A stretch of DNA of 64,000 nt from Axinella damicornis (taxonomy: Eukaryota > Porifera > Demospongiae > Axinellida > Axinellidae), in NCBI GenBank assembly GCA_963931865.1, contig OZ007513.1:6108808-6172807 (forward strand), written 5' to 3'. The position numbers and the translations under genes were made by a program. The notes under the pieces are model-generated. The model saw only the letters and a program-made list of their open reading frames with translations, made no database searches and was not told the origin of the DNA. Every line of letters starts with the position of its first letter. Position 1 is the stretch's first letter. Positions 21,532 through 32,398 of this stretch are shown here, piece after piece.

Positions 21532-22714
21532 AATGGAGATGTGTGGTGTTGAAAACAGCAAATACACACAGAAACAAGTGAAAGGTATGCGGTGTACACT
21601 ATTTCATACAAAGCACGTTGTTGTGAAGTCCATACATTACCATCTGGGATGGTTGTTCCCTGCAGGTCTCACAGATTTTCTAGATGAACGATACAATAAA
21701 AGAACAGCAATGGCAAGAAAACCAAGCAGTTTGGAACCACTGTTCAAGTAGACCACCTCTCGGAGCTCCTCAGTGGAAAGGTGTGTTACAAATGCAACGC
21801 TATACAGATTAGGTATTATACATGACTTGTGTGGCATTTTCGATCACTGAAGTAGGTAGTCCCAGATAGATTATTCTGTCACGGTCAAAAATGATAATGA
21901 TTTCTCAGTACTAATCACAGCCTTGGACTAGCACTCCCCGCTTCGTCTGCAAGTGAGAGTGTGAGTACGATTAGTTGCACCCACTAAGAGTGCATTGACC
22001 TCAGGGCGTTACGTAGAAAACGAATGCAGTTCTGTAACCACACAATAAAGTTTGGCAAGATTGAATGTTCTGTATCTCTGGCTGAGCGATGGCTACAAAT
22101 ACAACTCAAGCACCAACAGTAAGAGGGATCCTTCGTCTAAAACTGAAGCGCCTCCAAAGCGAAACAGGTATGCTGAACCGTTTGATTGCTACAGTACTCA
22201 TCGACATCAAATCCCTGAATGTTATTATGCTTACTGCACGCACGGTCTTTGTTGAGCGGTTTTCCTTCAGACTTGGTTGCTTCTTAGGCAAGGGATCATC
22301 TTGCTGCTGCTCTTAGTTGCATGTTCATTCATAGCTGTCGTACAATGACGGATATAGTGCAACTAACATTGATCTTATATATAGATCATAATAATTGCAT
22401 TCCGGAATAATGTTCGATTTCTATCTGGGACTGCCACACTTTGTTGTTGGACATGTATGTTATTTGCAAATGCATTCATGTATTGCTCAAATTCTTTCAC
22501 AGATACTCACTCTCAAGATTAAGTCCAAAAAAACTCATTAGCTCTGTTTTGGGTTCTATTTTGTGCCAACCTACCTGATTATCGTTTTGTCAATGTCTAT
22601 TAAATTTTATTCACTTGGCAAAAAGTGTATTATATCACCTTATGTAACATGAAGGTGCGAGCTAGCTACACCTAGTGTGCAATTAGTGGTCAATGAATTA
22701 ATTATAAGCCCATT
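21532..22714. other. No confident gene
   Basis: CCCTGCAG|GTCTCACAG.. at 21665 opens GLTDFLDERYNKRTAMARKP and ..SSLEPLFK, then TAG (a possible terminal exon). ATGGCTACAAATACAACTCA at 22088 precedes AACA|GTAAGA. Neither is identifiable. Confidence 0.3.
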
Positions 22715-23040
22715 TGGAATGCAATATAAACAAGCTGGTGCACAAGTAGTGCCCAAGCAGTGCGCAAGGAGTGGCCAAGCAGTAGCTGTAGTGTACATGT
22801 ATATACAAGGAGTGGCCAAGCAGTAGCTCTAGTGTACAAGGAGTGCCCATGCTTGTACACCGGACATGCACAAGTTGGGCACTGACTTGGGCACGTGTTC
22901 ATTTCCAACTCAGCTTGGTTACTCTAAGTGTCACAGCTTGGGTACTGCTTGTTCACATTGGTGAACAAGTCAGTTTCCAAGTTGGGCACTCCAACCTTCA
23001 CTGCTGTGGCCAGCAGCGATCCCTCCCTTGACTTCCCGGT
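22715..23040. repeat. Dispersed repeat, copy 2 (inverted relative to 19555-19845)
   Basis: Repeats of CAAGGAGTGGCCAAGCAGTA and GTGCACAAGTAGTGCCCAAG. Segmental duplication of short motifs. Confidence 0.55.
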
Positions 23041-23981
23041 TTCGTGCACCACTTGCACCTGGTGTTCCTGTTAGGTACAGGCCAAATGCCGCATCCAATG
23101 GGTGGAGTCGTGGGTGTAACTAGTCCAAACCCCAATCAGTGCAATTCGTGGGGTTTCTGAACAGCGTTTGGCTGCCCACATGCATGGCGCTACAATCGAC
23201 ACGATGGAAGCCCAGGAGCACACTGGTAAGTTGAGTATAGCATACTTGTATGATACACTGTACATGCAATATCATAAGCAGTGTACAGCAAAATTGGAGG
23301 CAGATATACATGTACACAGATCGACACTAAAATTGAAATTCTTGGGCTGTGTACTGCTTGTTTCAAGTCAAAGCGAAGCAGTGAGTACTGCAGACTAGTA
23401 AGAGTGAAAAAGCAGCACCATGTCCTTCCTGCTTTCAGCAAGGCATTTCTGTGTCGGACTGTCGGCTGACACACAATCACTGTGGATGAGGTCACCTGGC
23501 ACACATCTGTTGAGAAAGAATGGAACAGTTCAACCTACCACAGTGCTGTGTCAGAGCTCAGAACCACCATCTCAGTTGAGCTCAATTCACTGCCACATAC
23601 TCCAAATCCAACACCACAGGACTACACCACTGGCCCGTACACCAGTGATAAATGGGGTGCATGGCTGAAGAGATTGTCTCCAAACCAACACAGGATACAA
23701 AATATGTACCGGGATAAATACCAACAAAGAATCTGACACGGGAGTACTAGTCCTCAATAATGGGCAGGCTTTAGCCGCTTACAATATCGTTTGGCAACAA
23801 AGCTGCCAATGCTCTCAAGGAGGGAAACCTAGGTACAAAACAAACAGCAAAGATTGCCAGAGGAGGGAAGTGAAGCCTCAAAATACCCCAGGCAGTCGAC
23901 TAATGGCCTGTAAAGCAAATCTCAATGTCCACCTTCTAAACCTGGGCTCTGGTAACGAAATGTTACACATTTAATTCTCCA
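23041..23981. other. Open sequence upstream of CARF-like remnant
   Basis: ATGGCGCTACAATCGACACG (23187) ends at CACTG|GTAAGT, a plausible short first exon. The frame 23482-23736 (..VEKEWNSSTYHSAVSELRTT..) is open to TGA but unrecognised; it may belong to the same element as the next feature. Confidence 0.3.
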
Positions 23982-24240
23982 TGGCCTCTACCCACACTCC
24001 TACATCTCTGACTGACCTACAGTCCCACAAACCTCTACCTGAGGTGATGAAGAAAGTGGAGTCGCTGATTTCCCAGAGCCACCTCAGCCGCATTAGCCTT
24101 CAACTTGCTCTCTGTGACTGGATTCCAGACCACCTTTGTCAAGGTACTCTCACCGCCAAACCCTCAGAGTATGACAGGTGATACTACCCTACAGTGGAGG
24201 ATGTGAGAAATATGAGCAGAAAGGTAATCAACAACATACC
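23982..24240 (+). pseudogene. CARF-like (ALS2CR8) domain remnant with in-frame stop
   Basis: The frame reads ..PLPEVMKKVESLISQSHLSR, then CDWIPDHLCQG, then KPSEYDR, a stop (TGA 24179-24181), then YYPTVEDVRNMSRKVI. The R-Y/F-(Y/F)-P-T-x-x-D-(I/V)-x-N motif after a helical segment is typical of CARF-like domains, which occur in many copies in sponges and cnidarians, often with transposase-like neighbours. The stop replaces the expected Arg (CGA to TGA, a CpG transition), so this copy looks dead. Family assignment is by motif only. Confidence 0.4.
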
Positions 24241-24249
24241 AAACAACAG

Positions 24250-25447
24250 CTCACTGTACGTAAGGCCTGGGTCGAAATAGGCCAGCCTGCACCAACGCGC
24301 GCCGCCAATATTGCAGCGCGCGGCGTACTCAGCGCATGACTGTCATGTGACCGATGAACAAACGAGTGTTGTGTGTTGTCTCGCGTGCCAGACTCTCACA
24401 CGGGCAGGACAGAGCTCTGACAGTAGGCAGACGTTCGAGGCAACTCCGAACAGATGGTAAGTCATAGTATGCTATCTTGGGAGCGAAATTAATGGCGTAG
24501 CAGGACTATTAAACACTTATCATGTGACATCGTGTTGAGTGTAGTTAGCTACTAGTCTCGGTACCGAGACTATATAGCTACGTACTACGTTCAGCAAGCT
24601 TTGTGTGTAACCTCGCTCACTGCATGCAAGTCTTGGCCTGAGATGAATGTAGAAGTGCATGCTGTGTTGGTGTCACAATTATTATCTCTCCTCTTTGCAG
24701 CTGTATGCCCAAAGAATTATCAAGTCTCCTGTCACACAGCCTTATAACTGTATTATAATCATGCTATTACGATTGTACATTATGTGCATTGCTTGTTGCG
24801 ATCAATGTAGTGTCTTGTATCGAGTATAGTACCATGCAGCTGCCTGATCTAGATCTTAAGTGCTCTAGACTCCGCCCACAATAACTATTTTGAGGGTGTG
24901 CCCAGCAGTTTTCACGTGACTGTCATTTGATAATGGCCGCATAGAGACAGTGGTAGAGCGTTACCGATTATACGCAAAACTTCCCGAGTAGCTAGTGAGT
25001 TTCTGTGTACCTTGAAGGTCTTAGCTTGTGTAGCTCTATTAGTCTACCGCGTAGATTTCTCGTTCATGGATGCTGCAGTTCGTTATTGACGGTTGAAGTT
25101 CTACCTGGGGTGGCCAACTCACGCCTGGCTGGCTTGGTTAGGTATGTTCCTGAGCGAGCTAGGCTAATCTACGCGTCCAAAAGATAGAACCAAGTGAGTC
25201 TTTCAATATGCAACCTTAAAAGTTAGAGTTCGTGATGTGTACGTTTTGCGTATCTTGGGCCAAAAACTTGGCTGGGTGTGGCTCAACTTGTGGCGTCCTC
25301 CTTGCTCATGTGAGCGCTATCCCAAAGAAATTATATAATTTTCATGAAGACTAGACATACTTCTACCCATAAAATATGTTTGGTTTTGATACAGTCTAAC
25401 TTATTGGAGAAACTACTAAAAGAATATAGCATATCACTTTTCACCAG
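24250..25447. other. No confident gene
   Basis: GCGCGCCGCCAATATTGCAG.. (24297) is CpG-rich, and CAGATG|GTAAGT (24452) could be a first-exon donor. A TAGTCTCGGTACCGAGACTA perfect 20-bp palindrome lies at 24554-24573, bare termini of the MITE superfamily fused head to head. Confidence 0.4.
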
Positions 25448-25575
25448 AAATTGGCCTGACCCAGGCCTTACATACAGTGAGAGGATGCTCATGAAAGTAA
25501 AGAGGCTAAAGGGTTCACGTTCTTCCTGGGGAAGTACACTAGCAACAAGGGAGGCAAAGACACTAAAGCTCCAAG
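25448..25575 (+). CDS. Exon of unrecognised gene
   Basis: Acceptor TTTTCACCAG, then 128 bp: NWPDPGLTYSERMLMKVKRL, KGSRSSWGSTLATREAK and TLKLQ, donor CTCCAAG|GTTTGT. It is strongly protein-like (basic, no repeats), with only one long open frame. I cannot name the family. Confidence 0.45.
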
Positions 25576-26225
25576 GTTTGTTTTCCAAGGCAATGTATAG
25601 TAGTACCAGCTTGTCCCATGTTATTCACAATGAATATCCTGTGTTATTCACAATGAATATTGTCAAACAGTGTGTATATTGTGCGTGCACATCAAGAATA
25701 ATGATGCCACTGGTACAGTAGCAGGTTTCTTGCTAAATTGGGCAATATATGCTACAGATCCAGAGACTGGCACGCATATGTAACACATTGCTTACTCACA
25801 ATGTACACTTACTGAAATGTTAAGTGGGAAGCCAGGTCAGCGACTGGATTTAGCAAGTGTGCTCTTACTAGGATACATGAGGGCTTTAGCCCTCACACAA
25901 ACAGATTGGTCGATGGTGCAGCCCTCGACCAATGAACACTGCCTGAGTGTTCCAAGGGTGTTTAAGTTCTGATTGGGAGGGCTCTCTATCTTGCTATCTT
26001 GCTTTATGGTGAATATTGTATGAGGCATATACACATTCTGTGGAACCATGCACAGGAATAGAGTCTTGGACGAATCTTTATTACAGTGATGAAGGATTTA
26101 CCAAAGCAGACCAATAGCTCTGGCTGTGGAGTTTTTGCATGCATGATAAGCTAAGTATACACTACTTTTGGGGTTGGTGCGAGGGTTGTGCACGTGCATA
26201 TACGGAGAAGTTGAGTCTTCGTGCA
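25576..26225. other. No gene; small hairpins
   Basis: TGAGGGCTTTAGCCCTCA (25878) and TTGGTCGATGGTGCAGCCCT..CGACCAA hairpins (about 25905-25935). Confidence 0.4.
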
Positions 26226-26419
26226 TTAGTATGCAATACTAGAGGGGATCATGCCTGATCCCTTGCCTGTAAGCCACTGAGGGGTCTACCTGATCCCCTC
26301 ATAAAGCCAGCTGAGGGGGTTGCATGATCCCCTGCATTTAGTGGCTGCTGAGGGGGTTCTTCTTTGCCTAGCTGAGGGTTTTCCCCTCTCTTTAAAATTT
26401 AATGCTGCCAGCTGAGGGG
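26226..26419. repeat. Degenerate repeat of GCTGAGGGG / TGATCCCC motifs
   Basis: Alternating GATCCCCT and GCTGAGGGGGTT motifs at about 40-50 bp spacing, four to five copies. Confidence 0.65.
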
Positions 26420-26466
26420 TTAGCCTCGTTCCCAGGCCGTTTTGGGAGGGAGAAACGGCCTGGCAA
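26420..26466. mobile_element. MITE end, TAGCCTCG family
   Basis: TAGCCTCGTTCCCAGGCCGT..ACGGCCTGGCAACTT; short hairpin with an eroded right end. Confidence 0.7.
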
Positions 26467-26509
26467 CTTCCGCGAGTTCAGGTATACTGTACACTGCAAT
26501 ACCAGTCAT

Positions 26510-26705
26510 TTGTAAGGTGCAATATAAGCCATAGCACCCTCTGATCAGATGATACCAGCCTTGCTGCCATTACTGCTGCAATACCAGCCATAGCACCCTG
26601 TATTACAAGCGATTGCTCACAGCAATACAAGCCCTTGCTGCCAGTCATTTATATGGTGCACTACAAGCCATAGCACCCTGTGATCCAAGGGGTTGCAATA
26701 CAAGC
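26510..26705. repeat. Degenerate tandem repeat, CAAGCCATAGCACCCTGT units
   Basis: Recurring ATACCAGCC / CCATAGCACCCT / TTGCTGCCA motifs over about 190 bp. Confidence 0.65.
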
Positions 26706-27209
26706 AGTGGCAGTGAGAGCTTTCCAGTCACATGACCCACTGAATGATGTCCATTTTGCCGCAGGTTGATTTGACCCCAATCACGGATTGATAGAGCTTG
26801 ATTTCTGGCAATAATGTGACGTTCATTAAAAGCATTAATTTTGTGAGACATGACTGAAAGCACTTGCTGAGCATTTGAAAGCACTTTTCATGCTGAGCAC
26901 GATGACACAATCCCTAGCTTCAAATCTTATTCACATACATAAATACAATGTTAGTAAACTATACTTAGGCTATTCTAACCAATCAGGTTACAGTATTTGT
27001 GGGAAATAACGGGTCATATATCCCACGGTCGGCTGCGCGCGCATACTGTAAGCGATCGCGTGCACGAGAAAGCGAAGAGCTAGCTTTGTTAGTCTAGCCA
27101 AGGGCTTGTGCCTTTATTGCTGCCTCAGTCAAGTATCACGGATGCCTCTGCCACTGATGGGTGAGTGCCTACACCACAGTATCTATGTCTACACAGTGTA
27201 CTCACCTTT
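26706..27209. other. No gene seen
   Basis: CGATCGCGTGCACGAG patch near 27050 precedes ATGGGTGAGT at 27158; a promoter is possible but not shown. Confidence 0.3.
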
Positions 27210-27649
27210 AGTCTAGCCGCTAGCCCCTCTCCGCCCGGCCGGTCAAGCGGGCGCGCGGCGAAGCCGCGCGCGGAGGGCGGAGAGGGTCTAGCAAACATTG
27301 CACTTGATCACGTTTCTCTGGAATGCTAATTACATGTACCTGTGAACCGGTGAAGTGCCAGCTGGAGTTGAGGACGACTTCTGTACACTTGGAGGCATCC
27401 AGGTTGGACTAGTTTAGCTCGAGTGTAGGCTATTAGACGCTCTCCACCGGGCTGATCGCACGCGAACGGCTCGGTTTACAACCACGAGAGTCATGAATAA
27501 AATTGGAACGAATCGCTTCAGTAAGATCTGATTGGTCAGTTGAAACGCAATCAAGTGCAATGTTTGCTAGACCCTCTCCGCCCTCCGCGCGCGGCTTCGC
27601 CGCGCGCCCGCTTGACCGGCCGGGGCGGAGAGGGGCTAGTGGCTAGACT
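27210..27649. mobile_element. Foldback element with GC-rich arms and 9-bp target duplication
   Basis: TAGTCTAGCCGCTAGCCCCT ... AGGGGCTAGTGGCTAGACTG with arms of about 115 bp including CCCGCTTGACCGGCCG and GCGCGCGGCTTCGCCGCGCG. Flanking direct repeat ACTCACCTT on both sides. Confidence 0.9.
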
Positions 27650-27692
27650 GACTCACCTTAGAATAGCCTAAGCATGGTGTAAGTTAGTTGTA

Positions 27693-27862
27693 TCCCTGGC
27701 CAGCGGGATGTAAGGCCCGTTACATCCCTTGGGAGAGGCCAGTGCTTTCGTTCCGCCTCGGAAGTGCCTCGGGCTTCGCCCATGGCACTTCCTCGGCTCC
27801 ACTCAAGCACTGACCTCTCCCGTGGGATATAACGGGTCTTATCCCGCTGGCCAGGGATATAA
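27693..27862. mobile_element. Short foldback element
   Basis: TCCCTGGCCAGCGGGATGTA ... ATCCCGCTGGCCAGGGA. Arms also include GAGAGGCCAGTGCTT / AAGCACTGACCTCTC; loop GCCTCGGGCTTCGCCCATGG. Confidence 0.85.
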
Positions 27863-28639
27863 CCTATACATATTAACCGAACTGGTACAATTATAGACTG
27901 TGAAGTTGTCAACCATGTATGCTGCCATTGCTGTGGAGGGTGTCCAGATGATCGACCCTGTAGCTATAAGCACAGTGTGACTGACACTGTTTCTTTGGGA
28001 TACATTGTAGGTCAAGTGGACCAGTTGACATAAGAACATCCATACTGGCTGGACTCAAATGTGTAGGAGGGGAACATACTTGACCTTTGTCTAATCAGGT
28101 TTATTAAACAGCTCATACCAATCTCTCAAATAGGAAGGTTCCTTCTAGATAGGGCCCCACCACCCATGTATAAGTGAGACCTTGACCGGAAAAGGTCACG
28201 ACCCTGACCTCCATACAGATCGTGGCTCTGAGGTGTGATGGTCGTATACTGGAGGCAGCAAATGTTTTGATGAGAATGTTGAGCGAGAGCAGTGCTCAGT
28301 GGGTTCGACCATTGCAGAAGATGGTAGCTAGTGAGCTATTGTAGCTACACACGTAAGAGACAATCCATTCGCTGATAATGCGCATTACAGTGAATTCCAA
28401 CCTGAGCCAGCAGTATGTGTATAATGCTAGCTGATACTGAGTGCTGAGGACACCTGCATTGCTTACGAAATCATAATAACGTGTCCACAGAATCACGTGC
28501 CACCTCGGAGTCAAAGGTTGTATACATAAAACTTGCAAACAGCTTCGTACATACGGGCAAATTGTGCATTTCAATGCTCTTTCATTGCAAGACTTAGTAG
28601 AGTATATTAGCCCTGTTCACACACCAGGCATACACTCAC
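27863..28639. other. No gene seen
   Basis: No conserved exon or clear repeat. Confidence 0.35.
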
Positions 28640-28712
28640 ACACCACCCTCTCTCCCAGTTTTTTGGTACAGTATGAGACAAAGAGCTGGGAGGAGCCTGG
28701 GAACGAGTCTAC
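28640..28712. mobile_element. MITE, decayed TAGNCTCG family
   Basis: TCTCCCAGTTTTTTGGTACA..AGCTGGGAGGAGCCTGGGAA then CGAGTCTA; left terminus lost. Confidence 0.55.
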
Positions 28713-29037
28713 TCTGATATCACATGAGCTCTGTTGTGATCACTTGAATTGCACAGCTAGTCACAAACAAAGCCATATGACACACACACAAAGGGTCACA
28801 TGACTCCCACAAAAGGTCACATGATCTCACAAGGATATGTCACACATACAGCACTCACGGGGCACACTAGGGATCCATTGGCACTCTGTCTGTAAGTCAC
28901 CGACAGCAGCACCACAGTCTGCACCCTGATCCGTATCACTCTCTAGGAGACCGAGGCAGAAGATGTGAAGCATGAAACCGCTATCACGAATTGGATCAAG
29001 GTTCAATTGTACATACACAACAAAATGTGACACGATG

Positions 29038-29677
29038 TACAGTAGGCGACACGGAAAAGTTCCCGTTCCGTTTGCGTTGCAAGGCCGTGCAACGCTATTA
29101 ACCGTTTCCGTTCCGTTCCGTTTCCGTTCCGTTACGTACCGTGCAAATTGCATTAACCGTGTGCACGTGCGTTTAAACGCGTTCCGTTTTTGTCGCTGTT
29201 GTATAAGCTTTTGTGCAGGAAATAAACATGGAGCGAACGACCAGGACATAGAGCGATATCGAGCGAACATCGAACGAGCTACGCGTACATGTGTACTTGA
29301 ATCGGGACATCGAAGGACCGCAGAACGTCGAGCGATCATCATGACATCGAACTCAGTCGGGCATGCGGGACACAACAACGACAATCATCGGGCTGTTCGC
29401 GAACTCTTCATTCAGTACACTCAGTAGAGGCAAACCAAAGAGCAACACTTCTGTGAAGCACACTCAGTAGAGGGAAACAAAGCGAAGGGCAACGCTTCTG
29501 CGAAGAAACGTGCTCGCAGTTTTCGAACGGTATGACGTCAGCTAAATAAAACGGCACGGGTACGAAACGGAACGGAACGGAACGTACCGTTGTATCACCG
29601 TTTGGGTATCGTTGAACGGAAACGCTAGCACGGTTGCACGCAAACGGAACGGGAACTTTTCCATGTCTCCTACTGTA
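29038..29677. mobile_element. 640-bp foldback element with GTTCC-rich arms
   Basis: TACAGTAGGCGACACGGAAA then AGTTCCCGTTCCGTTTGCG; the right end is its inverse ending TACTGTA. The arms carry (CCGTT)n/(AACGG)n. A TA dinucleotide could be the target duplication. It ends 8 bp beyond the donor of the 29686-29779 exon. Confidence 0.9.
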
Positions 29678-29685
29678 GACCTCAC

Positions 29686-29779
29686 CTTTCACTCCCTCCT
29701 CGGAGTGGAGATCACCAACTGCACGGTGATGGAAGCGCTGGGAGGACTGCTGTGTGGGGACGATGGTATACATCTCCGC
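29686..29779 (-). CDS. Candidate exon following the V-ATPase a exon
   Basis: Minus strand: acceptor CACTCCCTCTTAG, 94 bp in phase 0, AEMYTIVPTQQSSQRFHHRA and VGDLHSEEGVK, donor GTGAAAG|GTGAGG. Phase and position suit a direct continuation of ..FFEE from the 30164-30274 exon, where V-ATPase subunit a has a poorly conserved linker. The peptide alone does not prove it. Confidence 0.45.
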
Positions 29780-30163
29780 CTAAGAGGGAGTGAAGAAGGG
29801 AAGGAGAGAAGTAAGGAGGGGGGGGGGGGGGGGGGGGGATGAAGTGGTAACAGGGCGACTATGCCAAGGGAAAAAAAATACTAAACCTAAACTAACACAA
29901 CATTCACTAACTATTCGGTCAGTACACCATAATGACCAGACAGCCCCTATAAATTAACTGCAAGCAAACATGACACTTACTGAATCAGCAAAGCTCGCTG
30001 GTTCCTACGTGTTATCATTGTCCTGATGCTGGGTACCTCTAATGTCTCCATCCGCTGGCTCATTCCCATGGACTAGAGCCTGCACTAAAATTGCAGTCGC
30101 ACAATGCATACCTCCCCCCCCCCCCACCCCCAACTCTCCTCCCTTCCTCCCTCGCACCCTCAC

Positions 30164-30274
30164 CTCCTCAAAGAAGACGTGTCTTGTAGAGGATGTGCTG
30201 CAGCTTGATGAGGTCCAGGAGATTGTGTCTGTGTTGATCTCACTCACCTCTGCCTCAAGAACCTCAAAATTTGA
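30164..30274 (-). pseudogene. V-ATPase V0 subunit a exon with compensated double frameshift
   Basis: Subunit a is the large membrane subunit of the proton-pumping V-ATPase; its N-terminal half is a cytosolic stalk. Minus strand: acceptor ATGTTGCAG, then SNFEVLEAEVSEINTDT in frame 1, NLLDLIKLQHILYKT in frame 2, then VFFEEV back in frame 1, donor GAGGAG|GTGAGG. The three pieces in order match the subunit a stalk segment (LE.E..E.NTN....NFLEL.EL..IL.KTQ.FF.E). Read literally the exon stays open (111 bp, 37 codons) but the middle 17 residues are nonsense. So two indels of opposite sense occurred, or two base-call errors. No other subunit a domains were found. Confidence 0.6.
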
Positions 30275-30409
30275 CTGCAACATGCATGAGTGTGAGAGGG
30301 AGTGTGAATGTGTGTCAGGGGAGGGAGAGCGCGCAGTATGTGACGGTGAGGGAGAGAGTGAATGTGTGCCAGGAGGGAGAGTGTGGGAGGGAGTGTGCAG
30401 TACGTGAGC

Positions 30410-31745
30410 AGGAGAGAGTGGGTGAGGGGGAGTATGCATGTGTGTCAGGGAGAGAGAGAGGGTGAGGGGGAGTATGCATGTGCGTCAGGGAGACGGAGAG
30501 GGTGAGGGGGAGTATGCATGTGTGTCAGGGGGAGGGAGAGGGTGACGGGGAGTATGCATGTGTGTCAGGGGGAGGGAGAGGGTGAGGGGGAGTATGCATC
30601 TGTGTCAGGGGGAGGGAGAGGGTGACGGGGAGTATGCATGTGTATCAGGGAGACGGAGAGGGTGAGGGGGAGTATGCATGTGTGTCAGGGTGAGGAGAGG
30701 GTGACGGGGAGTATGCCTGTGTGTCAGGGGGAGGGAGAGGGTGAGGGGGAGTATGCATGTGTGTCAGGGGGAGGGAGAGGGTGACGGGGAGTATGCATGT
30801 ATGTCAGGGGGAGGGAGAGGGTGAGGGGGAGTATGCATGTGTGTCAGGGGGAGGGAGAGGGTGAGGGGGAGTATGCATGTGTGTCAGGGGGAGGGAGAGG
30901 GTGACGAGCAGTATGCATGTGTGTCAAGGGGAGGGAGAGGGTGAGGGGGAGTATGCATGTGTGTCAGGGGGAGGGAGAGGGTGACGGGGAGTATGCATGT
31001 ATGTCAGGGGGAGGGAGAGGGTGAGGGAGAGTATGCATGTGTGTCAGGGGGAGGGAGAGGGTGACGGGCAGTATGCATGTGTGTCAAGGGGAGGGAGAGG
31101 GTGAGGGGGAGTATGCATGTGTGTCAGGGGGAGGGAGAGGGTGAGGGGGAGTATGCATGTGTGTCAGGGGGAGGGAGAGGGTGACAGGGAGTATGCATGT
31201 GTGTCAAGGGGCACAGGGAAAACTACCTGTGAATACGGGACCGGACGGGCATTTTCATCGTCAAAGGCGTTCCGTGATCGCACCGTATGCCTGGCGTTTG
31301 AGTCCGTTCGACTCCGTGGTGGGAACCATCTAGTTTTGAATATTACGTTATTTCCGGCATAGACCACACCTACGGGCACTCCTCTAAGCAACAATGGCGA
31401 AAAAGCTGTGCATGAGTCCGCCTTCAAGTGTTCCCACCACGGACTCAAAACGGCAAGCATACGGTGCGATCACGGAGTAATTTTGACGATGACGGTGCCC
31501 GTCCAGTCCCGTATTACCAGGTAGTTTTCCCTGTGGGAGGGAGAGGGTGAGGGGGAGTATGCATAATTATGAGAGGGGGAGTATGCATGTGTGTCAGGGA
31601 GAGTGAGAGGGTGAGGGGGAGTATATGCATGTGTGTCAGGGGGAGGGAGAGGGTGAGGGGGAGTATGCATGTGTGTCAGGGGGAGGGAGAGGGTGAGTAT
31701 GCATGTGTGTCAGGGGGAGGGAGAGGGTGAGGAGGAGTATGCATA
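30410..31745. repeat. 40-bp minisatellite interrupted by a transposon
   Basis: Unit GTGTCAGGGGGAGGGAGAGG then GTGAGGGGGAGTATGCATGT, exactly 40 bp. A GTGAG/GTGAC variant alternates in part, suggesting an 80-bp higher-order unit. About 30 copies, split at 31212-31535 by a foldback element. Confidence 0.95.
31212..31535. mobile_element. Foldback element inserted in the minisatellite
   Basis: CACAGGGAAAACTACCTGTG ... TACCAGGTAGTTTTCCCTGTG; arms of about 130 bp include CGTGATCGCACCGTATGC / GCATACGGTGCGATCACGG and GTGGTGGGAAC / GTTCCCACCAC. Repeat units on both sides date the insertion after array growth. The target duplication is only 2-3 G (ambiguous in a G run), which with the CACAG terminus hints at a CACTA/EnSpm-like type. 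Confidence 0.9.
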
Positions 31746-31877
31746 CGTGACCTGTGTCCTGGATACAGTAGAGGATTACATGTATGTATAATATTATAGC
31801 TGATGATTTTATGTTCTCTACACTTGGTGCTATGAACACTGAATGGCTTTAATTAACTTAACTTAACTTAATAACAG

Positions 31878-31955
31878 GTAGTGTGAAAGTGGCTGGCTTG
31901 CAAGACTACCTTTGGCAGTATTCTCGTACCAAGACGTCCACACCTACTTTGGCAG
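31878..31955 (+). CDS. Candidate exon with GC donor
   Basis: Acceptor TTAATAACAG, 78 bp (SVKVAGLQDYLWQYSRTKTS then TPTLAG), ending TTGGCAG|GCAAGT. A GC-AG intron would be needed. Protein-like but unrecognised; may belong with the exon at 33020. Confidence 0.35.
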
Positions 31956-32039
31956 GCAAGTACCTCCACTGTGAGGAGGTCACGTGACTCAGTAGATAAT
32001 TCATGATGACATCAGATATTGTGGAGTGGTGGCAGGAGT

Positions 32040-32255
32040 GTTATCTGAGGAAGGGAGAGGGAGGGAGGGAAATAGGGAGGGAGGGAAATAGGGAGGGAGA
32101 GAGGGAGGGAGGGGGAGGGAGGGAAGAGGGAGGGAAGGAGGAAGGAAGTGAGGGAGGGAGTGAAGGAGGGAGGGTAGGAGAGAGGGAGGGAAGCAGAGAG
32201 GGAGGGTAGGAAAGAGGGAGGGAAGCAGAGAGGGAGGGAGAGAGGGAGCGAGTAT
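32040..32255. repeat. (GGGA)n-type purine microsatellite
   Basis: Imperfect GGGAGGGA / GGAAGGAGG array. Confidence 0.9.
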
Positions 32256-32398
32256 GAGAAATGGAAATTCTCCTTGCACAATTAACTGTAAGATGAGCTA
32301 ATCAGGCCCAACAGAGTTTGTACGAGCATTAACGGTTACTGATCTACATGTATAGTACCAACCTTCACGTGCTCCCACTAATGCTGAACAGCACTCTC

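Noticed and set aside
28827..29427. Two opposite frames of 185 and 151 codons
   Set aside because: Most of each lies in the GTTCC-rich foldback element at 29038, whose near-symmetrical arms keep both strands open. A short piece (GFMLHIFCLGLLESDTDQGA) near 28870-28980 might be an exon but is unsupported.
30410..31745. Regular repeats that could be mistaken for a CRISPR array
   Set aside because: Units are continuous 40-bp tandem copies without unique spacers, in a eukaryotic intron-like setting.
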